A stretch of DNA of 64,000 bases from Chloroflexi bacterium CFX4 (GTDB lineage Bacteria; Chloroflexota; Anaerolineae; Aggregatilineales; UBA2796), in contig QWHC01000011.1 of assembly GCA_021404685.1 (NCBI GenBank), positions 1 to 64,000 on the forward strand. The letters run 5' to 3'. The translations under genes were made by a program, and so were the position numbers. The notes beneath the pieces were generated by a model. The model saw nothing but the letters and a program-made list of their open reading frames with translations, did not search any database and was not told where the DNA came from. This document shows positions 23,460 through 30,865 of this stretch, piece after piece. Positions within the stretch are counted from its first letter, which is position 1, and every line of letters starts with the position of its first letter.

Positions 23460-24388
23460 GCATATGTACTCGCGGCAATCATGGCTGCCCACGTCGCGGC
23501 TGCGAAAAAGACGTGCAGCGAGCGCGAGATGACCAACCAATCACGATCATCAACTAACACGATGGAAGCACCCAGCACTGCTTGGGCAAAGTAGATAGCG
23601 AAAGCGCTCTGCAAGGCGCGCCGCAGCGCAGGGCTGACATCGGCACGGGCTTGCCAGAGCATCATGATCAGCAGCATACCCAGCGCGCCGGCGATCAGGC
23701 GGTGCAGCATATGCACCATCTGCGGCGCGCCCTGTGAAAACGGGAAAATCTCGCCGCTGCACAGCGGATAGCCAACACAGGCTTTGGTGGCATTTTGCCC
23801 TGCCACTGCCGCGCCAATCATCGCCACCATAAAGCTAAGCGTGGTGGCAAGCACCAATTGCAGCGGCGGAATGTAAAAGCGCGGCGTGCGCGGCGGCGGC
23901 TGTGGCAGCAGCAAGCGCCTGCCATTCACATAGACTACGATGAAGGCAGCCAGCAAGAACATACTGTTGCCTAGATGGATCATCACGCTGATCCAGTGGG
24001 CGGCGTGCGTGTAGATAACAACGGTTAGCGCACCGATGGCACTCTGCAAAAAGAACAGCCCAACACCAAGCATGGCAGGCGTGAAAAGCAAGGGCTGCGC
24101 CCGATAGTGGCGCCATGCCATCACACTCACGCCAATAGCGAAGGCACCAACGATCAGGGCGAACAGGCGGTGACCGTACTCGATCACGACTGTGATATCC
24201 TCGAATTCAGGGATGATATGCCCATTGCACGAGGGCCAATATGGACCGCACCCATAGCCTGACTCGGTGACGCGCGTCACCGCGCCGATCACAATCATCA
24301 AGAAGGTGGTGGCAACTGCGCCAAGCGCAAGGCGCAGAAATAGGCGCGCTGTCGCCGCTGGATCATGTGGTTTGGCTGGGCTTGCCAT
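23375..24388 (-). CDS. ctaA: Haem A synthase (COX15/CtaA)
   Basis: Eight-helix membrane enzyme of 337 residues that oxidises haem O to haem A for aa3-type cytochrome oxidases. Conserved parts include GAVTRVTESGYGCGPYWPSCNG, with a CGPYWPSC Cys pair, EYGHRLFALIVG with an axial His, a second Cys pair in KACVGYPLCSG, and HMLHRLIAG and SLHVFF with further His ligands. The ATG at 24388 has AGGAA upstream. The last 85 nt (polar tail after the final helix) also encode the start of ctaB. The ctaA-ctaB-cytochrome c order indicates aerobic respiration. Confidence 0.94.
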   Translation of the reverse strand: MASPAKPHDPAATARLFLRLALGAVATTFLMIVIGAVTRVTESGYGCGPYWPSCNGHIIPEFEDITVVIEYGHRLFALIVGAFAIGVSVMAWRHYRAQPLLFTPAMLGVGLFFLQSAIGALTVVIYTHAAHWISVMIHLGNSMFLLAAFIVVYVNGRRLLLPQPPPRTPRFYIPPLQLVLATTLSFMVAMIGAAVAGQNATKACVGYPLCSGEIFPFSQGAPQMVHMLHRLIAGALGMLLIMMLWQARADVSPALRRALQSAFAIYFAQAVLGASIVLVDDRDWLVISRSLHVFFAAATWAAMIAASTYAWLQRLPNNLTTLAQPPSDAVRSATTSN

Positions 24389-24498
24389 AAGCTATTCCTG
24401 TATCAAGTCTCACTGCAAGGTGTTTGCTATGCGCTGTTTGTGTATTACATCACAATCCATGTGCAAAAGATAGCACACTTAGGCGGGATTGGCTAGGG

Positions 24499-24993
24499 TT
24501 AGGCTTGCGGCGGCACGGCGCGGGCAGGGATGATCAGGACGGGACAGGGCGAGCGGTGCAGCACGCCTTCTGCCACGCTGCCCAGCGCCACACGGGCGAT
24601 GCCGCTGCGTCCGTGCGTTGCCATCACGATGATTTGGAAGCCATCTTGCGCCACGCTGACAATCGTCTCGATCACGCTGCCGGGGCGCACTTCCACCGTC
24701 ACATCATAGCCTGCTTGCGCCAGCCAATCGCTGACTTGGCGCAGATAGCCTTCACGGGCGTGCGCGGCACGTGGATCATCGGGCTTTTGGATAGGGGGCC
24801 ACGTCTGATCTTCTGTGGCGGGCGGCTGTGCGACGGCACTCACCAGCGACGCCATCTCGCTGATTGCATCTTGCGCCATGACAGACAGGACGTGAATGTT
24901 TGCGCCGGGGCTGGCAATTTTAATGGCGTGTTCAAGGGCGATCTCGGCAAATTTCGAGCCGTCAAGCGTCACCAATACTCTATCATAGCCCAT
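24499..24993 (-). CDS. Universal stress protein (UspA family)
   Basis: A 164-residue single-domain Usp. It starts with YDRVLVTLDGSKFAEIALEHA and ends with the ATP-binding signature MATHGRSGIARVALGSVAEGVLHRSPCPVLII (G-2x-G-9x-GS). It is therefore the nucleotide-binding type. AAAGGA lies 9 nt before the ATG. It stands alone between ctaA and a divergent ABC exporter gene. Physiological role in this organism is unknown. Confidence 0.93.
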   Translation of the reverse strand: MGYDRVLVTLDGSKFAEIALEHAIKIASPGANIHVLSVMAQDAISEMASLVSAVAQPPATEDQTWPPIQKPDDPRAAHAREGYLRQVSDWLAQAGYDVTVEVRPGSVIETIVSVAQDGFQIIVMATHGRSGIARVALGSVAEGVLHRSPCPVLIIPARAVPPQA

Positions 24994-25158
24994 CGCGTAA
25001 AATCCTTTGTGATTATCTAAAAGTTGGGGCTGATGATAGCGTTAATTGTGGGCATTTGCCACCTGAGGTTGTGGTTGAACAGCTTACGTGCACTCTCTAC
25101 GGTTATTCTTTTCGCCATGTGCCTACCCAAAAGCATAGGCGCGCTGCGGCGGCAGCCC

Positions 25159-25167
25159 TGCTATACT
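25159..25167 (+). promoter_or_regulatory. Extended -10 promoter of the ABC exporter gene
   Basis: TGCTATACT (25159-25167) is an extended -10 element 68 nt upstream of the ATG at 25235. No convincing -35 is visible. Confidence 0.4.
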
Positions 25168-25234
25168 CATTGAATGGGTCAGCGGCGGAATTGGGTTGTT
25201 TCTGCCTAAGTTGTTCAGCCTGAGAGGTGTTTTG

Positions 25235-27157
25235 ATGTTTCACGGCGGCGGTTGGTTCTCCTATTTGATGTATGACGCGCAAAACAAGCCGCGTGTCAGC
25301 CGTGCGTTGATCATGCGCGTGTTGCGCTATGCCAAGCCTTACCGCAGCAAGATTGGCTGGGTGTTGGTGGCAATTTTGTTCAGTTCGCTGCTGAATCTGG
25401 CAACACCGCTGCTTTTCCGCCAACTGATTGATGTGGCACTGCCCGAACGCGATGGCGCACTGCTTAACTTGCTGGCGCTGGGCATCGTGGCAGTGCCGAT
25501 CCTTGGCGGCGCGGTTGCCGTCTTTCAGCGCTGGCTGACGGCGAGCATTGGTGAAGGCGTCATCTATACGTTGCGGAGCGATCTCTACGCGCACCTGCAA
25601 AAGATGTCGCTGCGCTTCTTCACCAACGCCAAAACAGGCGAACTGATGAGCCGCTTGAATAACGATGTGGTTGGCGCACAGAGCGCTATCAACAGCACAG
25701 TGGTCAGCATCATCACCAACCTGATCACCGTCGTGGCAACGCTTGCCGTGATGCTGGCGCTGGAGTGGCGGCTGACGCTGCTCGGCTTGATTGTCGTGCC
25801 GCTCTTTGTGCTGCCGGCGCGCAGCATCGGGCGCAAACTGCGCGATATGATCAAGCGGCAGAGCGAACTCAACGCGCAGATGAACGCTATGGTCAACGAG
25901 ACGCTCAATATCAGTGGCGCGCTGCTGGTCAAGCTCTTTGGGCGCGGCGGCGAGGAATCCGCTCGCTTTAATGATCGGGCTGCCAACGTGCGCGATATTG
26001 GTGTGCAGCGCGCCGTGACGGGCAGCACCATGTTCGTCAGCTTGGGCTTGATCAGCGCGGTTGGCGTGGCGCTTGCCTATTGGCTTGGCGGACATTTGGC
26101 GTTGGAAGGCGTCTTTAGCGCAGGCTTGATCGTCGCCTTTGGCTTGTACCTGACGCAGATTTACGCGCCGCTGCAAGCGCTTGCCAACGCGCCCGTCGAG
26201 TTTGCGTCCTCAATGGTCAGCTTTGAGCGCGTCTTTGAGATCATTGATCAGCCAATTGAGATTGCCGAACAACCGAACGCACTTGCCCTTTCGCCCGCCG
26301 AAATTCGCGGCGAAGTGACCTTTGAAAATGTCTCGTTCAGCTATGCTGAGGGTGAGGGACTGCTCAGCAGCGTGGATCGCGGCGGTGTGGAGAGCGTGCG
26401 CGCCGTGTTCAGCGGTGAGCAAGCGGCGGCAAATGGCACGCCGCATACGCAAGCACGCACCGTTGCCCTAGAGGAGGTGAGCTTTACCATTCCCGCGGGC
26501 AAGCTGGCAGCACTGGTCGGACCGAGCGGTGCCGGTAAGACGACGATTACCTACCTGCTGCCGCGCCTCTATGATCCGACGGCAGGGCGCATTCTGCTAG
26601 ATGGTCACGACTTGCGCGAGCTGACGCTTGGCACGCTCTCGGCGGCAATCGGCATGGTGACGCAAGAGACCTACCTCTTTCACGATACGATCAAGACAAA
26701 TTTGCGCTACGCCAAGCCTGAGGCAACTGACGCCGAGATCGAGGCAGCTGCACGCGCCGCCAACATTCACGATTTCATCAGCCAACTGCCGAACGGCTAT
26801 CAAACGTTGGTGGGTGAGCGCGGCTATCGCCTGAGTGGTGGTGAGAAGCAACGAATCGCCATCGCAAGGGTTATCTTAAAAAACCCACGCATCCTTGTGC
26901 TGGATGAGGCAACCTCACATCTGGACTCGCAGTCAGAGGCGCTTATTCAGGCAGCGTTGGAGCGTGTGATGCAGGGGCGCACCAGCCTTGTGATCGCGCA
27001 TCGGCTCAGCACCATTCTTGCCGCCGATCTGATCCTTGTGCTGGATCGCGGGCGCATTCTTGAACGCGGCACACACAGCGACCTTTTGGCGCAGGGCGGC
27101 TTGTATGCAGCGCTTTACGAGACGCAGTTCAAGCGCAGTGCAGAACTACAGGCTTAA
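25235..27157 (+). CDS. MsbA-like ABC exporter (fused permease and ATPase)
   Basis: A 640-residue half transporter: six membrane helices (about residues 30-320) followed by a nucleotide-binding domain. It has Walker A GPSGAGKTT (429-437), Q-loop MVTQETYLF, signature LSGGEKQRIAIARV, Walker B ILVLDEATSHLD and the switch His in IAHRLST. It should act as a homodimer exporting lipids, peptides or drugs. The ATPase domain has an unusual insertion of about 40 residues between the A-loop aromatic (FSYAEG) and the next strand (VALEEVSF). The start at 25235 (MFHGGGW) has a GAGAGGTG ribosome binding site; a TTG at 25196 is less likely. The substrate is unknown. Confidence 0.92.
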   Translation: MFHGGGWFSYLMYDAQNKPRVSRALIMRVLRYAKPYRSKIGWVLVAILFSSLLNLATPLLFRQLIDVALPERDGALLNLLALGIVAVPILGGAVAVFQRWLTASIGEGVIYTLRSDLYAHLQKMSLRFFTNAKTGELMSRLNNDVVGAQSAINSTVVSIITNLITVVATLAVMLALEWRLTLLGLIVVPLFVLPARSIGRKLRDMIKRQSELNAQMNAMVNETLNISGALLVKLFGRGGEESARFNDRAANVRDIGVQRAVTGSTMFVSLGLISAVGVALAYWLGGHLALEGVFSAGLIVAFGLYLTQIYAPLQALANAPVEFASSMVSFERVFEIIDQPIEIAEQPNALALSPAEIRGEVTFENVSFSYAEGEGLLSSVDRGGVESVRAVFSGEQAAANGTPHTQARTVALEEVSFTIPAGKLAALVGPSGAGKTTITYLLPRLYDPTAGRILLDGHDLRELTLGTLSAAIGMVTQETYLFHDTIKTNLRYAKPEATDAEIEAAARAANIHDFISQLPNGYQTLVGERGYRLSGGEKQRIAIARVILKNPRILVLDEATSHLDSQSEALIQAALERVMQGRTSLVIAHRLSTILAADLILVLDRGRILERGTHSDLLAQGGLYAALYETQFKRSAELQA

Positions 27158-27289
27158 ACCTTAAGTTAAAGTGTGTGCTTCGCCTTTCCCTGTGAAAAAC
27201 GTTACAATCTGGGGAGCGCAGAGTCGTTTGGCGGCGTGCGCGCCTAAGCACATAAGTTAAGTCTGATAGAAATAGAGGCACACACGAGC

Positions 27290-28192
27290 ATGTCGCTTGC
27301 ACATTTGATCCCGTCCTTAGAGCCAAAGTTGCGCGGTCTGTACGACGCGCACCATGAGCGCGCCAAGCGCATTGACTGGGCTTACAGCGAATACTTGCCA
27401 CTGGATGAACTGAAGGCAAATCCAGAGAGCATCCCACAGCTTTCGCCCTTAGTCTATACCGCTGTGGAAACGGCGCTGCTGACTGAGGTGAACCTGCCGT
27501 GGTTCACCACACACCTGCACGCTGCCTTTCGCGGCTCGCTGAGCGTGATGACGGAATTTCTGCATACATGGACTTCCGAAGAAGATCAGCACGCCTTGCT
27601 GTTGGAAACCTACCTGCTGTTGGGCGGCAATGGCGATGCCAAACTGCGCGCTGCCATGCGTAAGAGCGTGATCCGACAAGGTTGGGCAAGCACCATTGAT
27701 TCGCACTTTGGCGCGATTGCCTACACCGCTATTCAAGAGCTGGCAACCCAAACTTTCTATCTGCGTGTGGCGGATATTGCCGAAGCAGAAGACCCACGCC
27801 TTTCGCGTGCGCTGCGCCGCTTGGCAAAAGATGAGACGTTGCACATGGCGTTCTACCGCGATGCCGTCAAGTATCACCTTGAGGTTGAGCCGAACTACGT
27901 CTATCCGTTGGCAGAGGTCATCATGAAATTTGAGATGCCCGGCAGCGGAATGCCCAACTATCAGGAGCGCTCCGAGATGTTGGCGGCAAAGGCGAACTAT
28001 GGCCCTGCTGAATACTACACACAGGTGATTGATACGCTGTGGCGCTACTGGGGCATTGATCAGCTTGAGCCAACGCTTGCCCGTGCGCGTGAATCGCAGT
28101 TGAAACTGATCAAGCATCATCAGAAGCTGGGGCGCATTGCCGCACGCCTGATTGAGCGCCGCAAGAAGCAGCAAGAAGGCGCAGCGGACTAA
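27290..28192 (+). CDS. Acyl-ACP desaturase (soluble di-iron type)
   Basis: Ferritin-like di-iron enzyme of 300 residues that introduces a double bond into acyl chains carried on ACP. The metal-binding pattern is visible as Glu66, Glu98-x2-His101 (SEEDQH), Glu150 and Glu182-x2-His185 (DETLH). These follow the spacing of plant stearoyl-ACP desaturases and mycobacterial DesA proteins. The soluble class is uncommon in bacteria outside Actinomycetota. It probably adjusts membrane fluidity and needs oxygen and a ferredoxin-type donor, neither encoded next to it. The ATG at 27290 has GAGG 12 nt upstream. A strong terminator follows. Confidence 0.9.
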   Translation: MSLAHLIPSLEPKLRGLYDAHHERAKRIDWAYSEYLPLDELKANPESIPQLSPLVYTAVETALLTEVNLPWFTTHLHAAFRGSLSVMTEFLHTWTSEEDQHALLLETYLLLGGNGDAKLRAAMRKSVIRQGWASTIDSHFGAIAYTAIQELATQTFYLRVADIAEAEDPRLSRALRRLAKDETLHMAFYRDAVKYHLEVEPNYVYPLAEVIMKFEMPGSGMPNYQERSEMLAAKANYGPAEYYTQVIDTLWRYWGIDQLEPTLARARESQLKLIKHHQKLGRIAARLIERRKKQQEGAAD

Positions 28193-28215
28193 AGGTATAG
28201 CCACATTCCTCAAAG

Positions 28216-28243
28216 CGGGCGGAGAGATTTCTCTGCCCGTTTT
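28216..28243 (+). terminator. Rho-independent terminator after the desaturase gene
   Basis: Arms CGGGCGGAGA (28216-28225) and TCTCTGCCCG (28230-28239) form a 10-bp stem with one G-U pair and the loop GATT. They are followed by TTTT, 24 nt after the stop codon. This is the most canonical terminator in the window. Confidence 0.7.
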
Positions 28244-28356
28244 GATTCAGCTGCGGGAACGGCACCCATTCATTAGGATATAAGCAGTTTTTCGCTGGGA
28301 TAGGTTCTTGCCACACCCGTTGCCCCGACCATTCGGCACCCGCCTTGCCTGCCAAA

Positions 28357-28385
28357 TGTTGCAAAAGGTAAATTTTTCGTATAAT
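28357..28385 (+). promoter_or_regulatory. Promoter of the HNH/zinc-ribbon gene
   Basis: A perfect TATAAT (28380-28385) follows TGTTGC (28357-28362) at 17 nt. TTGCAA at 28359 gives a better -35 sequence but only a 15-nt spacer. The predicted start site is about 24 nt before the ATG, and ACGTAT is repeated 11 nt apart (28401-28406, 28412-28417) just before and over that ATG. Confidence 0.5.
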
Positions 28386-28415
28386 CTGAGTATGTAACTA
28401 ACGTATCTCAAACGT

Positions 28416-29213
28416 ATGGTGGCGCTTATGGCTCGGCAGGTACGCACATTCTGGGGCTTCCCATTGCTGCAAACAATTGCAGAACTTGGGGATCGTTTGT
28501 TTGGAAAAGTGGTAGTGCCGCCGCCTGCCGCTGTGCTAACACCTACGCGCATGGAGAACGCCTACCTTGCCCGTAAGCGCAGCCTGCCGATTGCCTTCAG
28601 CAGCCGCGATTGGGACGCCGCCCTGGACTATTGGGGCTATCAGTGCGCGGTGTGTAGCCGACCGCGCGGCTTGTGGCACACGCTGGCACAAGATCACTGG
28701 ATTCCTTTGAGCAGCCCGCACTGCCCCGGCACCCTGCCAAACAACATTCTGCCGCTGTGCCACGGCGAAGGTGGCTGCAATAACAGCAAAGGCAGCAAAG
28801 ACCCGATCCGCTGGCTGGAAGAACGGCTTGGTAAGCGCCGCGCCGCGCAAAAACGCGCAGAAATTGCGGCTTACTTTGCCTGGGCAGAGGCGCAGCGCTA
28901 CGGTTGCTATGTGTGCGGCGCAGGCGTTGAGCCACGCGGCGACGACGGCTGGCAGTGCGAAACGTGCTGCACGCACATCAGCCATAGCCAGGCCGCGCAC
29001 CTGCTGCACTGCCCAAGCTGCCATTGCTGGCTGCGCGAGATGCGGCGCGGCTTCTATTGCCCGCGTTGCGACCGTGCTTGGCAGCGCGCCGAGATGCCCG
29101 ATATTGAGTGGTGCCCGTGCGGCAAGGGCGTGCTGGACTGGGTGTGTGAAAATGGCGAAGGCTGGTGGCGCTGCCGCAAATGCGCCCAAGAATGGGAAGC
29201 CGACAGCGCCTAA
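28416..29213 (+). CDS. HNH-nuclease-like protein with multiple zinc ribbons
   Basis: A 265-residue protein with 20 cysteines. Residues 77-130 look like an HNH domain: CAVC (77-80), DHWIPLS (His94), LPNNILPLC (108-115), then CNNSKGSKDP (121-130). These match the C-x2-C, DH, N and C-N-x2-K elements of HNH endonucleases. The rest (about 156-262) holds a series of CxxC knuckles (CYVC, CETC, CPSC, CPRC, CPC, CRKC) as in tandem zinc ribbons. A DNA or RNA nuclease role is inferred. The start could be the ATG at 28416 or at 28428; no strong ribosome binding site precedes either. It has its own promoter and no partner genes. Confidence 0.72.
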   Translation: MVALMARQVRTFWGFPLLQTIAELGDRLFGKVVVPPPAAVLTPTRMENAYLARKRSLPIAFSSRDWDAALDYWGYQCAVCSRPRGLWHTLAQDHWIPLSSPHCPGTLPNNILPLCHGEGGCNNSKGSKDPIRWLEERLGKRRAAQKRAEIAAYFAWAEAQRYGCYVCGAGVEPRGDDGWQCETCCTHISHSQAAHLLHCPSCHCWLREMRRGFYCPRCDRAWQRAEMPDIEWCPCGKGVLDWVCENGEGWWRCRKCAQEWEADSA

Positions 29214-29229
29214 GGCGTTGGGTGTCGCC

Positions 29230-30852
29230 TCACTCAGCGCTTAGCGGATGGATGCCGTTTGTGTAGCGCCACACACCGCCCGTCAGCGTGCCGACCACGC
29301 CCGTTTTGAGCAAGTCGTGCGGATCGCCCTCGAAAATATCCCGATCCAGCGCCACCAGATCGGCAAAGTAGCCCGCTGCCAGCGTCCCTAAACGCGATTC
29401 CATGCCCGCCGCATAGGCAGCCCCTTGCGTATAGCCGCGCACTGCCTCTTCCACCGTCAGGCGCGCTTCCGGGTACCAGCCCTCAGGGTTCGGTGTGCCG
29501 TCGGCACGGCAGCGCGTCACGGCTGCATGAATGCCCTTCAACGGCTCAAAGGGTTCCACGGGCGAATCTGAGCCAAAGGCAACCCGTGCGCCCTGATCAA
29601 GCTGTAAACGCGGATTGTAGGCATAGCGCGAACGCTTGCCCCAATACTTATCTGCCATCAGGTAATCCGCCGTAGCGTGAATTGGCTGCATCGAGGCGAT
29701 GATATCCAAGGCGGCAAGGCGCGTTAAATCATCAGGGTGGATGATCTGCACATGCTCGATCCGATGGCGGCGATCGGAAGGCTGCAAGCCACGCGCACGC
29801 TCATCAGCGCGCACCTCCTCATAAACATCCAGCACATCATGCACCGCCCGATCTCCGATGGCGTGAATGGTGGACGGGAAGCCTGCGCGGCTGGCGGTCA
29901 TCACCAACGCCCGCATCACGTTTTTCTCGGTGACGACCACGCCGTAATTGTCTGGCTCACCCTCATACGGATCGAACATGAGCGCTGTGCGTGCGCCAAG
30001 GGCGCCATCCGCAAAAATCTTCAAGCCACCCAAGCGCAGCCAATGGTTGCCATAGCCCCAGCGCAGCCCTAGCCGAATTGCCTCATCAATGAACGGATCA
30101 TTGATATTCTTAACCACGCGCAAGCCCAATTCGCCGCGCTCGTGCAGCAGCTGGAATGCCTCAAAAGCACGCGGCTGATCATAATCATGAATGCCCGTCA
30201 GCCCGCAGCGCCACGCTAAGGGCTGCGCCTCTCGCATCATAGCAGCTACCTCGTCCGCGCTTGGCAGGGGCAGGTGTTGGCGGACTAAGGTCATGGCGCC
30301 TTCCAGCAGCACACCCGTTGGCTCACCTGATTCATCCCGCACAATGACGCCATCGGCAGGATCGGGTGTGTCGGCGGTGATGCCTGCTTCGTGCAGAGCG
30401 GCACGGTTCACCCAAGCGGCGTGTTCGCTGCGCGCCCGCAAAAATACAGGATTATTCGGCGTGACGGAATCTAGATCAGCCGCCGTTGGGAAGGCACCAC
30501 CTTCCCACTGCGCTTGTGACCAGCCGCGCCCGATCAGCCATGCACCGCCGTGAGCAGCTTGTGCAGCTGCCGCCACACGCGCCACTGCCGCTGCCTTGCT
30601 GGGCAGATCGAACAGGTCTATTTCGCGTAAGGCACGCGCTGTTAGCTCCCAGTGGATGTGTGCATCCGTCAAGCCGGGCATGACCGTTGCACCTGCTAGA
30701 TCGTCAAGGTGCGTGCTGCGTGTGGCAAGGGCGCGCAGCGAGGCATCACCCACCGCCACAATCTGATCGCCGCGGATGGCAAGGGCGCTGGCACGCGGCT
30801 GCGCGGCATCCAGCGTGTAGATATTTGCGTTTAAGATCAGCCGATCAATCAT
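29230..30852 (-). CDS. YtcJ-like metal-dependent amidohydrolase
   Basis: A 540-residue member of the amidohydrolase_3 family. Metal-binding and barrel motifs are GLTDAHIHWE, IHAIGDRAVHDV, HRIEHVQI and FGSDSPVEP, and the family-typical DGALGARTALMFDPY is present. It should hydrolyse an amide, carbamate or similar bond of an unknown small molecule; no signal peptide is seen. Its start is 13 nt after the stop of the GH57 gene on the same strand, so they are probably cotranscribed, although no shared pathway is evident. GAAAGAG serves as a modest ribosome binding site. Confidence 0.9.
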   Translation of the reverse strand: MIDRLILNANIYTLDAAQPRASALAIRGDQIVAVGDASLRALATRSTHLDDLAGATVMPGLTDAHIHWELTARALREIDLFDLPSKAAAVARVAAAAQAAHGGAWLIGRGWSQAQWEGGAFPTAADLDSVTPNNPVFLRARSEHAAWVNRAALHEAGITADTPDPADGVIVRDESGEPTGVLLEGAMTLVRQHLPLPSADEVAAMMREAQPLAWRCGLTGIHDYDQPRAFEAFQLLHERGELGLRVVKNINDPFIDEAIRLGLRWGYGNHWLRLGGLKIFADGALGARTALMFDPYEGEPDNYGVVVTEKNVMRALVMTASRAGFPSTIHAIGDRAVHDVLDVYEEVRADERARGLQPSDRRHRIEHVQIIHPDDLTRLAALDIIASMQPIHATADYLMADKYWGKRSRYAYNPRLQLDQGARVAFGSDSPVEPFEPLKGIHAAVTRCRADGTPNPEGWYPEARLTVEEAVRGYTQGAAYAAGMESRLGTLAAGYFADLVALDRDIFEGDPHDLLKTGVVGTLTGGVWRYTNGIHPLSAE

Positions 30853-30865
30853 GATGCTCTTTCTT

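Noticed and set aside
25103..26176. Minus-strand ORF of 357 codons
   Set aside because: Antisense to the MsbA-like exporter; rich in Gln, His and Arg as expected for a shadow frame.
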